Both the position numbers and the translations under genes were made by a program. A stretch of DNA of 36,244 nucleotides from a virus, in the IMG/VR virus record IMGVR_UViG_3300032308_000783, positions 1 to 36,244 of that record. One strand, given 5' to 3'. Positions 1 through 5,878 of the stretch are shown in pieces (positions within the stretch are counted from its first letter, which is position 1; each line of letters opens with the position of its first letter). Below the pieces are notes generated by a model. That model worked only from the letters and a program-made list of their open reading frames with translations, searched no databases and was not told where the DNA came from.

Positions 1-111
1 CAAGTCCATGGGCAACACGAGATATATGCAACCACCATCCTTGCTTTTGAGTTCAATGCCCAGTTCTCTAGCCGCATCGCAAAAGTCTTCATACAGTTTA
101 AAGTTATACAT
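1..111 (-). CDS. Duplicated 5' part of the 137-aa unknown gene (same gene as 35819..36232)
   Basis: Because of the terminal repeat, the first 37 codons of the gene at 35819..36232 also appear here, running off the left edge. This is the same gene, not a second one. Its ATG overlaps the stop of the 50-residue gene at 111..263 (TAATG). That overlap shows that the two genes are neighbours across the join. Confidence 0.9.
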   Translation of the reverse strand, partial: MYNFKLYEDFCDAARELGIELKSKDGGCIYLVLPMDL

Positions 112-123
112 TATTCTACTGCC
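1..123. repeat. Terminal direct repeat, left copy
   Basis: These 123 bases are identical to the last 123 bases of the window. The simplest reading is a circular assembly or a circularly permuted genome. The length is also typical of an assembler k-mer overlap, so it should not be taken as a true physical terminal repeat without end mapping. The unique circle would be 36,121 bp. Confidence 0.95.
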
Positions 124-263
124 TCTTTAATAATGTCTAAACGATTGTATGCGTCTTTATGGCGTGTTTCCATATAGTCAATGATGTCCTCTTGCGTGGT
201 TGTTAGTGGAAAATCTAAGACATTTACCAAGTGTTGATCTAAATAAACCATTACTTTTAACAT
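111..263 (-). CDS. Small unknown protein (50 aa), early-type gene
   Basis: Encodes a 50-residue protein beginning MLKVMVYLDQ. I do not recognise the family. The start at 263 is chosen because AAGGAG lies at a good distance upstream; a longer reading to 302 would cover the promoter. It has its own sigma70-type promoter (294..322) with a leader of roughly 25 bases. Its stop overlaps the start of the next gene (TAATG), so it is translationally coupled, across the circle join, to the 137-residue gene at 35819..36232. Its size and private promoter suggest an early host-interaction gene, which is inference only. Confidence 0.7.
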   Translation of the reverse strand: MLKVMVYLDQHLVNVLDFPLTTTQEDIIDYMETRHKDAYNRLDIIKEAVE

Positions 264-293
264 TTGCTTCTCCTTGTTATTAACTATACAACT

Positions 294-322
294 ATTATAC
301 ATTTAATGGATTTATTGGTCAA
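294..322 (-). promoter_or_regulatory. Sigma70-type promoter P1
   Basis: On the minus strand TTGACC (317-322) is followed by 17 bases and TATAAT (294-299). The spacer resembles those of the three other promoters of this family (AATAAA..C.TT.AATG). The stretch AATGTATAATAGTTGTATAGTTAA from the end of the spacer into the leader is shared with P2. It drives the 50-residue gene at 111..263. Confidence 0.85.
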
Positions 323-343
323 CAACCCCGCAGGGCTGTTGTT
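321..343. terminator. Hairpin between a stop codon and promoter P1
   Basis: AACAAC-CCC / GGG-GTTGTT stem with a two-base bulge and a GCA loop, placed directly after the stop of the 64-residue gene and directly before the -35 of P1. On the plus strand it is followed by TTTTT, so it looks like an intrinsic terminator in that direction. For minus-strand transcripts there is no T-tract, so termination there is uncertain. Confidence 0.4.
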
Positions 344-344
344 T

Positions 345-539
345 TTACGCAACAGGTTTGCCTAATGCGGCCCATACATAAGCCTTGGACAAGTGCGGAC
401 TGCTAACTCTACCCCAACGGCGTAGTTGAGTGATAAAAGCAATCTTTTCATACTTGTCCAACTGATTGTAAACATCCACGGGTATGTTGTGCTCTTCAAG
501 CACTTTGCGTGACAGTGGTGATATGCGTATAGTTTTCAT
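345..539 (-). CDS. Small unknown protein (64 aa), early-type gene
   Basis: Encodes a 64-residue basic protein beginning MKTIRISPLS. I do not recognise a family. The ATG at 539 is preceded by AAAGGAG at proper spacing and by promoter P2 (569..597), giving a leader of about 25 bases nearly identical to that of the 50-residue gene. The central segment (QLDKYEKIAFITQLRRWGRV) looks helical with a basic patch and could be a small DNA- or protein-binding element. No function can be assigned. Confidence 0.7.
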   Translation of the reverse strand: MKTIRISPLSRKVLEEHNIPVDVYNQLDKYEKIAFITQLRRWGRVSSPHLSKAYVWAALGKPVA

Positions 540-568
540 TACTTCTCCTTTTGTTTAACTATACAACT

Positions 569-597
569 ATTATACATTAAACGCCTTTATTGGTCTG
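569..597 (-). promoter_or_regulatory. Sigma70-type promoter P2
   Basis: Minus strand: CAGACC (592-597), 17-base spacer, TATAAT (569-574). The -35 is weaker than in the other three copies, but spacer and leader match P1 closely. The -10 contains the TAA stop codon (570-572) of the upstream gene. Confidence 0.75.
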
Positions 598-836
598 TTG
601 TATTTAGACAACAGTTCTAGCGGGGTTAGTATGGCCAATTCTTCAGCAAATAGATCCGTATGTTTGGGGTTTTTATGTTGCAACACCACATGTTGGCAGT
701 GGTTTTGCATCATCTTCAAGTCCTCTGATTGCATCAGGACCATTTGTTGTAGCCAAGATTCAGTTTGGCAGTCCAAGCGTCTGGGACAAAAACTGATAGT
801 GCAGTAAGGGAAGTTGTCGTATGGGTAGTCATCCAC
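570..836 (-). CDS. Unknown protein (88 aa)
   Basis: Encodes 88 residues beginning with a GTG start (VDDYPYDN, read as Met) that overlaps the stop of the preceding lipoprotein gene by 8 bases, so the two are probably translated from one message from promoter P3. It holds several Cys and His (FPYCTISFCPRRLDC near residues 9-23; HCQHVVLQHKNPKH near 46-59), which could bind a metal, though no known zinc-binding family is recognised. Its stop lies inside the -10 of promoter P2. Confidence 0.6.
   Translation of the reverse strand: MDDYPYDNFPYCTISFCPRRLDCQTESWLQQMVLMQSEDLKMMQNHCQHVVLQHKNPKHTDLFAEELAILTPLELLSKYNRPIKAFNV
595..614. repeat. Hairpin immediately upstream of promoter P2
   Basis: Perfect 7-bp inverted repeat CTGTTGT/ACAACAG with a 6-base loop, ending within the -35 of P2. 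It lies inside the coding end of the 88-residue gene. Comparable hairpins lie just upstream of P1, P3 and P4. Confidence 0.5.
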
Positions 837-1116
837 GATAGCGATTGGGGTTCGTACAGCCTATTCTCAGTGCCCAAACCATAGCACGTATACGGGCTTG
901 GTATTCTCTGTCATGTTCATTCAGTAGTTCTGGGGCTGTGGGTGCAATGCCAGCCTCACGTTGTTGCTGTTCTAACCATATTATGGTAGCATCTAAATTG
1001 GCACAACTCGTGGTGTTCACTGTGATTTGTCGCAGTTCTGCTAGATCCACTGCTTGTGGCTGGGGTTTGGCGGCACACGCAGTTAGGATCAGGGCTAGGG
1101 CTAGAACTTTAAACAT
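829..1116 (-). CDS. Putative lipoprotein (95 aa)
   Basis: Encodes a 95-residue protein with a short hydrophobic signal (MFKVLALALILTACAA) ending in a lipobox-like LTAC, so residue C14 would be lipidated and the protein anchored in a membrane. Two further Cys (SCANL and GCTN) could form a disulfide outside the cytoplasm. The ATG at 1116 is chosen because an upstream in-frame ATG falls inside the -10 of promoter P3. With this start only six bases separate the -10 from the ATG, so the mRNA would be leaderless. It could be a superinfection-exclusion or outer spanin-like lipoprotein. Nothing in the sequence decides between these. Confidence 0.65.
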   Translation of the reverse strand: MFKVLALALILTACAAKPQPQAVDLAELRQITVNTTSCANLDATIIWLEQQQREAGIAPTAPELLNEHDREYQARIRAMVWALRIGCTNPNRYRG

Positions 1117-1122
1117 ACATGT

Positions 1123-1151
1123 ATTATACATTTTGTGCCTTTATGTGTCAA
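1123..1151 (-). promoter_or_regulatory. Perfect-consensus sigma70 promoter P3 (leaderless)
   Basis: Minus strand: TTGACA (1146-1151), 17 bases, TATAAT (1123-1128). Both hexamers and the spacing match the bacterial consensus exactly. The lipoprotein ATG begins seven bases after the -10. The -35 overlaps the last codons of the upstream 84-residue gene. A small CTGG/CCAG hairpin (1153-1164) lies just upstream. Confidence 0.9.
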
Positions 1152-1395
1152 TCTGGCGTGCCAGTCTGCGTTTGCCTGTGGTTGTGTATTCTGTTTTGGT
1201 TCTCAAATTGTAACTGCGGCGATTGGTGGGACGAGTCATGATGTCTGACACTTTTATCACACGTCCATCTGGCAACTGTATGGTTTCTGGCTGTACTAGG
1301 CGTGGGTCTCTGCGTGTGGATTTGGCTGGCATACCATATTTACGGCTAAATATGTGCGTAGGCAAGGTTTTTCGCTTGACAACGCCATTTGTCAA
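1141..1395 (-). CDS. Small basic protein (84 aa)
   Basis: Encodes about 84 residues rich in Arg, Lys and Thr with few acidic residues, consistent with nucleic-acid binding, but no family is recognised. No ATG is available near the 5' end. The TTG at 1395 is preceded by TAAGGA at suitable spacing and is the best start. An internal ATG at 1332 would give 63 residues. It follows the glycosyltransferase gene in the same direction after a 29-base gap. Its final codons carry the -35 of promoter P3. Confidence 0.6.
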   Translation of the reverse strand: MTNGVVKRKTLPTHIFSRKYGMPAKSTRRDPRLVQPETIQLPDGRVIKVSDIMTRPTNRRSYNLRTKTEYTTTGKRRLARQIDT

Positions 1396-1424
1396 AATAA
1401 TCCTTAATTATATGTGTGCCTTGC

Positions 1425-2525
1425 CTACTCCATCCATCCTGCTCCTGTGTAAACATTTGTAACATCCGCAAAGTACTGTTCAAACTTAGGTGCTATTTGC
1501 TGTAATGTATATTGCTGTGCCCATTCACGTATTTGATAGGGTTCCAAGGATTTTACATCCTCTATGGCTGCGACAAACTCACGCAAGGTATGACAGCGAT
1601 ATCCTGTGAGTCCTGCAATGTTGGTTTCTGGAAACACCGCCCAGTCTGGCGTGATCACAGGTGTGCCTGATAAAAATGCTTCTATTTGTACACCAGCAAA
1701 GGGTTCATTGTACTTGCTGCCTATGATCAAACATTGTGCTTTGCTTAGGAGTTCTGCACGAGTTTGGGGATCAGCATAGCCTACCAGTTCTACGTGTTCA
1801 GGTGTTTGTGTATAGCCCATGGCGGCCAAACTTCCTTGTCCTGCTATCTTCAACTTGATGCCTGCTCTACGTGTGGCTTCTATGGCAATGTCTACACCTT
1901 TGCCTGTGTAGATACGTCCCAGGAATACAGCATAATCTTCTTTGTCTTTTGAGAATACAAAGTCAGCAGGATCAAAGTAGTTGGGAATCACACGCCAGTA
2001 CCAGTCCTGTTTTAGTTGACTTATTGACTCTGCTCCGTACATGGCATTCATGATGGCATGGCTTTCATATACCCGCCAACGTGCAAAGGCGGTTGGATAT
2101 CCAATGCCTGTTTCTATGCAGATCAAGTCCTGTAACTGATCCGCAATGGCCTTGTGTCCAAATCCAAATGTGATGCATACTATGTCATGAGGTTGTGCTC
2201 GTTTACGAATTTCTTTTACAGCACGTTCAGTGAATATTTTGTAAGCATGATCGTTTATGTCAAATTGCGTAAAGCCTGTGGTTTTCCAACTCTTTGCATC
2301 CACATAGGCTTGACCATATGCTTGGATGTGATCCGCATCAGTGACAACTTCAACATGCTCTACATCTGGATATGACCAATCTACAGTGGCGTGTCCATAG
2401 TGAACAATTTCGTGTCCGCGACCGCTCATCATTTTTAAAAACTTATGCACTTTGCTGGTAAATGCACAGCCACAAAACTCTCGTGTGGTTTGAGTATGCG
2501 GAATACCTAATACGTGCAATCTCAT
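1425..2525 (-). CDS. Glycosyltransferase, GT4/GT-B type
   Basis: A 366-residue protein with the two-domain plan of family GT4 glycosyltransferases, which move a sugar from a nucleotide-sugar donor to an acceptor with retention. The C-terminal donor-binding half is clear: AVFLGRIYTGKGVD near 199-212, then KIAGQGS near 226-232, then the EX7E motif (E274 and E282 in EPFAGVQIEAFLSG) and PVITPDW. The N-terminal half is divergent. It lies among early-type small genes and shares an ATGA overlap with the upstream 149-residue gene. Likely targets are host surface glycans (blocking superinfection), a phage protein or modified DNA bases. The sequence does not choose between them. Confidence 0.85.
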   Translation of the reverse strand: MRLHVLGIPHTQTTREFCGCAFTSKVHKFLKMMSGRGHEIVHYGHATVDWSYPDVEHVEVVTDADHIQAYGQAYVDAKSWKTTGFTQFDINDHAYKIFTERAVKEIRKRAQPHDIVCITFGFGHKAIADQLQDLICIETGIGYPTAFARWRVYESHAIMNAMYGAESISQLKQDWYWRVIPNYFDPADFVFSKDKEDYAVFLGRIYTGKGVDIAIEATRRAGIKLKIAGQGSLAAMGYTQTPEHVELVGYADPQTRAELLSKAQCLIIGSKYNEPFAGVQIEAFLSGTPVITPDWAVFPETNIAGLTGYRCHTLREFVAAIEDVKSLEPYQIREWAQQYTLQQIAPKFEQYFADVTNVYTGAGWME

Positions 2526-2971
2526 TCAAACAACTCATTGAACAAGGGAGTTGGCGTCCTTTTGGGTGTGCCATACTTGCTGGGTGGACGATTGGGCACC
2601 GTTTCTCCGCGGTAGCGATTGATCACTTCACGCACACGCATGATGGTTTGCCATACATCGTTTTTGTATCCACTGGTTTTGACCTTGGGTTTGCCCACAA
2701 AATCTTTGTCTTTGGCCACGCACTTGTTAAGATTCAATTTGGCCCGCTCAAATACTGTGGTGTCTGCGGCATAAAAACTGCCAGGACTTTCACTGTAGAG
2801 TGCGTCTAATGCGGCATAGATATCTAACCAATCTTGATTACAGCGTTGATGCAACCAATGATCCCAAATGCATTCATCATCTGCTTCAATACCGCCATCC
2901 ACTTTGCATATTTCATTTAGGATTTTGACAATCTCTTGCAACAACTCTCCACCACGAATAATATCTCCCAT
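2522..2971 (-). CDS. Unknown protein (149 aa)
   Basis: Encodes 149 residues from the ATG at 2971. This start has AAGGAG six bases upstream, whereas the ATG six bases further up would overlap the ribosome binding site. The N-terminal half is acidic with several Cys/Trp residues (DDECIWDHWLHQRC near 36-49), and the C-terminal half is basic (PNRPPSKYGTPKRTPTP). I do not recognise a family. It is translationally coupled through ATGA to the glycosyltransferase, which hints at a joint role. Confidence 0.75.
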   Translation of the reverse strand: MGDIIRGGELLQEIVKILNEICKVDGGIEADDECIWDHWLHQRCNQDWLDIYAALDALYSESPGSFYAADTTVFERAKLNLNKCVAKDKDFVGKPKVKTSGYKNDVWQTIMRVREVINRYRGETVPNRPPSKYGTPKRTPTPLFNELFE

Positions 2972-2981
2972 GGTCATCTCC

Positions 2982-3245
2982 TTATTGTATCGCAGTTAGT
3001 GTTGCAGGATCAACTTCATGGGCTGTGATCATGTATTGACTGGCATCTATTTTGAGCAAGATAGTGTTGCCATTTTTATCCTTTGCTTCTACTATTTCAC
3101 CGTGCATGGCAAATCTCTCCGTGGCATCCACTTCTGGCAGTAGTTCTGGGTGTTGTTTTAGATAAGCCATGCGTTCATCTGGATCTGATATTGCAGCCAT
3201 GGCTTGATTGAATTTCTTTTCTCGTGCTTGTTGTTTATTACTCAT
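2982..3245 (-). CDS. Unknown protein (87 aa), first gene after promoter P4
   Basis: Encodes 87 residues beginning MSNKQQAREK, with a charged helical N-terminus and a short beta-like C-terminal part (NGNTILLKIDASQYMI). No family is recognised. The ATG is preceded by AAAGGAG. It sits about 45 bases downstream of promoter P4 and likely heads an early operon with the 149-residue gene, the glycosyltransferase and the 84-residue basic protein. Confidence 0.7.
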   Translation of the reverse strand: MSNKQQAREKKFNQAMAAISDPDERMAYLKQHPELLPEVDATERFAMHGEIVEAKDKNGNTILLKIDASQYMITAHEVDPATLTAIQ

Positions 3246-3288
3246 TTGTTTCTCCTTTAGGGGTTTGTATTGCTATATATATTTATCT

Positions 3289-3317
3289 ATACTACATTAA
3301 ATGCGTTTATTTGTCAA
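3289..3317 (-). promoter_or_regulatory. Sigma70-type promoter P4
   Basis: Minus strand: TTGACA (3312-3317), 17-base spacer AATAAACGCATTTAATG, TAGTAT (3289-3294). The spacer has the same pattern as the other three promoters. A 7-bp stem hairpin (3328-3346) lies about ten bases upstream. Confidence 0.85.
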
Positions 3318-3725
3318 TGCCTTATGGAGGTCTTTGGGCAAGACCTAACTCATATCTTACTTCGTAAGCCATTTCGTTTTGTTTTTGCCAAAAGATGTTT
3401 TTGTTTTAAGGAATAAGTAGATGCCAAGAGGACTCGCGTAGCGAGTTTTGGCTTCTGCTTGGGACGGCATACGCAGTATGCTGGCCCTGTATATGTATTA
3501 GTAATAACTTACACAAGAGACACCACTACCCTCCCCCCAATTGAATGGCTATAGTAGTAAGCCTGCTCAATCCGTGAACATAGGTTCAGACGCTGAAAAC
3601 AATTTTTAGTCAGATTCATGGCTTCCCCAAGGCGAGGCCTGACAGCCCTGTTTATAGACTTTGCCCTTAGTATTGTCCAGGCTTTGGTCTCTTCCACGCA
3701 CAGAGAGGGTTTGTGTCGCTGGGTG
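3318..3725. other. Non-coding region with clustered palindromes
   Basis: About 400 bases with no convincing gene. Four compact hairpins occur in series: 3328-3346 (AGGTCTT/AAGACCT, 5-base loop); 3356-3368 (CTTAC/GTAAG, 3-base loop); 3423-3452 (GCCAA..ACTCGC-GTA-GCGAGT..TTGGC, two-tier stem); and 3461-3487 (GGG.CGGCATAC-GCA-GTATGC TG.CCC, about 11 paired positions with one mismatch). The 3509-3725 part is different: it is GC-richer with G- and C-runs (CCCTCCCCCC at 3529-3538) and weaker stems. No tRNA or known riboswitch pattern was found. Candidates are a replication origin, a packaging site or a structured RNA. Confidence 0.6.
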
Positions 3726-3950
3726 CTACTGTTTCTTTTTCTTTAAGGATCGCAAATAGCGTTGCTTGTTAAACTGTTTCAATTTACCTTTGCGAAAAGC
3801 AGAATAACTCATGCGAAATTGAGCACCTGATTCCAGGAACTCTTTGTGCCATAAGTGATTTTGTTTTTCGCTTGGACCACGCAGTTGTGCTTTGTAACGA
3901 GCACCGTTGATGTCTCTGCTGGTTTTATTGTCTGTGTGTCCAAATGTCAT
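3726..3950 (-). CDS. Small very basic protein (74 aa)
   Basis: Encodes 74 residues with a strongly basic C-terminus (about residues 54-73, ending LRSLKKKKQ), which suggests RNA or DNA binding. No family is recognised. The ATG at 3950 lacks a clear ribosome binding site. A CTAAATA box lies about 50 bases upstream (4002-4008). The gene is flanked on both sides by structured non-coding DNA, so a link between this protein and those elements is possible but unproven. Confidence 0.6.
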   Translation of the reverse strand: MTFGHTDNKTSRDINGARYKAQLRGPSEKQNHLWHKEFLESGAQFRMSYSAFRKGKLKQFNKQRYLRSLKKKKQ

Positions 3951-4157
3951 ATTAATCTTTTTAATGTTTTACAAACTGTTGGGATAATCAGTTTATAAAT
4001 GTATTTAGTGTTCCGTGTTGCCGCCACTCACGGAACCAAGTGTCCCCCAGGAGTCTAATAGAAAAGAATTTTATGACAAGTGATCGTTGCGATCAAAGAT
4101 AAAAAAAACTATTAGATACTGTGCGTATTTTTATTTAGTAGTTTAACTTGTTTACCG
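3951..4157. other. Intergenic region with nested inverted repeats and CTAAATA boxes
   Basis: No gene is seen. An 8-bp stem (GTTCCGTG/CACGGAAC, 11-base loop) lies at about 4010-4036. A second unit has outer arms TCTAATAG (4054-4061) and CTATTAGA (4109-4116) enclosing a 6-bp hairpin TGATCG-TTG-CGATCA (4081-4095). Minus-strand CTAAATA boxes lie at 4002-4008 and 4132-4138, one on each side of this structure. It could be a leader RNA, a protein-binding site or part of an origin. Confidence 0.5.
4002..4008 (-). promoter_or_regulatory. CTAAATA box (late-promoter-like)
   Basis: ACTAAATAC on the minus strand, similar to the T4-type late promoter core TATAAATA. It is about 50 bases upstream of the 74-residue gene. 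A second ACTAAATA box lies at 4132-4138. Confidence 0.4.
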
Positions 4158-4334
4158 CTATTTTGCAAGTTCAGTTTTACCAAAACGTTGATAGAAAGAA
4201 TATTCAGCATCACTGCACAAACCGTACATGACAATCTTTTCTTCTATTTTACGTAGTGTTTCACGTGTCTGTGTACCTGAGGAAGTTTTTAGGTTCCTTA
4301 CGGTGGTCATAAACGGATCTTTGATAGGTTTCAT
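4158..4334 (-). CDS. Small basic unknown protein (58 aa; up to 81 aa with a GTG start)
   Basis: From the ATG at 4334 the product has 58 residues (MKPIKDPFMT...). An upstream GTG at 4403 would extend it to 81 residues but has no ribosome binding site. The ATG is preferred because TTAAATA sits exactly five bases before it (4340-4346), the same arrangement seen at three other genes of this phage. The protein is rich in Lys, Arg and Thr at the N-terminus with a helical middle. No family is recognised. Confidence 0.5.
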   Translation of the reverse strand: MKPIKDPFMTTVRNLKTSSGTQTRETLRKIEEKIVMYGLCSDAEYSFYQRFGKTELAK

Positions 4335-4471
4335 AATAGTATTTAAGTGTTTTTGACGCCGTTTGGCACCGTTATAAGTAATAGTATAAGCGAGATTAAC
4401 CACGTTTGCAAGGACGATCTTACCCTAAATAGATTTTCGTGGTTTCCCGCGTAAGGTCCAAATTGCCTCGC

Positions 4472-4705
4472 TTACTTTGTACTGATAATAATAGTAGGTT
4501 CTTCATTCTTCTCACGTGCTTCAATGGCTTGCTTGGCCAACAACAAGTATTCCTCTGTGACTATGCCATCACGCACAAAGCCACGCATGACCATATTGGT
4601 CAGACTAAAGATGTCCTGCTCCGTCATGCCAAAGGATTCCAATGCCAAAATAGCATTTTCTAAATCTAGTAATAGACTGCGTTTGTGATCTTTTTTTGTG
4701 CTCAT
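4472..4705 (-). CDS. Unknown helical protein (77 aa)
   Basis: Encodes a 77-residue, mostly helical, charged protein beginning MSTKKDHKRS. Its ATG overlaps the stop of the HNH gene (ATGA) and has AGAGGAG upstream, so it is translationally coupled to the endonuclease. No family is recognised. Its position makes it a candidate partner or modulator of the nuclease. Confidence 0.7.
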   Translation of the reverse strand: MSTKKDHKRSLLLDLENAILALESFGMTEQDIFSLTNMVMRGFVRDGIVTEEYLLLAKQAIEAREKNEEPTIIISTK

Positions 4706-5271
4706 TTCTTCATTCTCCTCTTTCCTCTATAACCTTCTGGTAACCAAGCAAAGCCATTACGCATGGCCCAGCGATGTTGACATGCCCAAGTCTTTGTTTT
4801 GCCATAACGTTTGGCAATGTCCTTTGAACTGGCTGTGCGTCCAAATATGATTTGTTCTTCTGTGTACTTGTATTTGCGGTCTTGTTTGACTATGACACCT
4901 GCCACTTTGGGTCCCATTGCCCAGCGTCCTGCGTCATGCATGATTTGGTTGCGTAGGCTTAGACTACCTGCAATGATATGATCTGGATTACAACAGATGG
5001 CATTGCTACAAGTGTGTATGGCATTCTCTCCTCGTTTGAGAGCACGTCCCAGTTTGAGTTTTAACACCAGGCGATGTACTGTTTGCATGATTGGTTGTTT
5101 GTCTTTGACACGTATGCCACCCACCATGCCATAACCTTGGCGATGCTTGCCACCAGTCCAGTGTATACAACCTGTGGCCTGTGGTTCTTGGTGTGTGTCA
5201 AAATATGCAGGCTTGTACATGACGTCACCAATCCTAACATATTGTGCAAGAGTTGATTTTTTAACAGTCAT
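4702..5271 (-). CDS. HNH endonuclease (189 aa)
   Basis: A 189-residue HNH nuclease of the phage/homing type. Landmarks in order: GCIHWTGGKHRQGYG near 34-48, the VHRL segment with H66, and IHTCSNAICCNPDHI near 85-99, carrying H86, N95 and H98 with Cys residues around the fold. A C-terminal basic segment (SSKDIAKRYGKTKTWACQ, about 148-165) looks like a helix-turn-helix DNA-binding region. The ATG at 5271 has AAAGGA upstream. It is the first minus-strand gene from the divergent promoter region. HNH proteins of this type are often freestanding homing endonucleases. Others aid packaging with terminase, but this one lies far from the terminase gene. Confidence 0.85.
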   Translation of the reverse strand: MTVKKSTLAQYVRIGDVMYKPAYFDTHQEPQATGCIHWTGGKHRQGYGMVGGIRVKDKQPIMQTVHRLVLKLKLGRALKRGENAIHTCSNAICCNPDHIIAGSLSLRNQIMHDAGRWAMGPKVAGVIVKQDRKYKYTEEQIIFGRTASSKDIAKRYGKTKTWACQHRWAMRNGFAWLPEGYRGKRRMKK

Positions 5272-5346
5272 TGCTTTTCCTTTCAAAGTGTAGTAATATT
5301 TAGTATATTATACTTATACACTAAATATAATACAATAGGAATAGCA
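5272..5346. promoter_or_regulatory. Divergent promoter region with CTAAATA boxes on both strands
   Basis: A short AT-rich region between the leftward HNH gene and the rightward GNAT-like gene. It has ACTAAATATT on the minus strand (box 5297-5303) and ACTAAATATAATAC on the plus strand (box 5321-5327), facing outward. Each lies a short distance upstream of a ribosome binding site and ATG. As the only divergent point on the circle it is the natural place where transcription of both strands begins. Confidence 0.6.
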
Positions 5347-5868
5347 ATGAATATAGATCATTTGACATACAAAGAAACTAATCCTTGGACTTGGCTCAAA
5401 GCAGATCATGCGGATGTTGACGCCATTTTAGATTTGGTAGCCGCAAACTATGAACTTGAGATTGATGGAATCCTAACTGCCAATAGACCAAGAATGGCAT
5501 ACCATTTACACAAAGGCATAATGGATCAAATCTTTCGTGCAGAAAGTAACCTAATCACTGTGGCCAAACTTAAAACCACTAATGAAGTTGTAGCATGGGC
5601 TTGGCTTGAACGTGGTAAATTTACTGTGTACGCAGATGAAGAAATGGCAGTGGCTGAATTTGCACACGTCAAATTGGACTTGTCTACCAGACACAAAATG
5701 CAGTTGGTAGCACAGATCTTAGAACAGTGGATTGCTTATGCCACTATGTATGCAATACCTGTGTTGTGTAGTACAAGCATACGTGAAGACCAAGCGGGCT
5801 TTATGCGACTGCATGATGTGTTTGGTTTTAGTCGTAGAGGCAGTTTTGCCTACAAAAGAATATGTTAA
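5347..5868 (+). CDS. GNAT-like acetyltransferase (173 aa)
   Basis: Encodes a 173-residue protein whose layout fits the GNAT acyltransferase fold. It has an N-terminal helical region, central strands (NLITVAKLK and EVVAWAWLER near 75-95), a long helix (residues 117-138) where acetyl-CoA would be held, and a C-terminal FMRLHDVFGFSRRGSFAYKRI typical of the family ending. The classical Q/RxxGxG/A loop is not obvious, so activity is uncertain. AGGA lies upstream of the ATG, and a plus-strand CTAAATA box precedes it. It is the first gene of the three-gene plus-strand operon and is followed by the co-chaperonin gene. Its target is unknown. Confidence 0.55.
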   Translation: MNIDHLTYKETNPWTWLKADHADVDAILDLVAANYELEIDGILTANRPRMAYHLHKGIMDQIFRAESNLITVAKLKTTNEVVAWAWLERGKFTVYADEEMAVAEFAHVKLDLSTRHKMQLVAQILEQWIAYATMYAIPVLCSTSIREDQAGFMRLHDVFGFSRRGSFAYKRIC

Positions 5869-5878
5869 AGGAGAAGTC

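Noticed and set aside
829-1116. Lipoprotein as an Rz1-type outer spanin
   Set aside because: There is a lipobox, but no Pro-rich short body and no overlapping or adjacent inner spanin or holin gene. The function is left open.
3509-3697. 62-codon minus-strand open frame in the non-coding gap
   Set aside because: GTG start without ribosome binding site, AGG-rich codons unlike the neighbouring genes, and no coupling to other genes. The stretch is more likely non-coding or RNA.
3318-4157. tRNA, tmRNA or known riboswitch in the structured gaps
   Set aside because: Stems are present, but no GGTTCRANNC arm, cloverleaf, tag-peptide frame or recognised riboswitch core was found on either strand.
4335-4403. 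N-terminal extension of the 58-residue protein from a GTG at 4403
   Set aside because: No ribosome binding site, and the extension would run across the TTAAATA box that matches the other five-base box-ATG arrangements.
4439-4663. 74-codon plus-strand frame opposite the 77-residue gene
   Set aside because: Lies antisense to a coupled gene with a good ribosome binding site; no promoter or start signal of its own.
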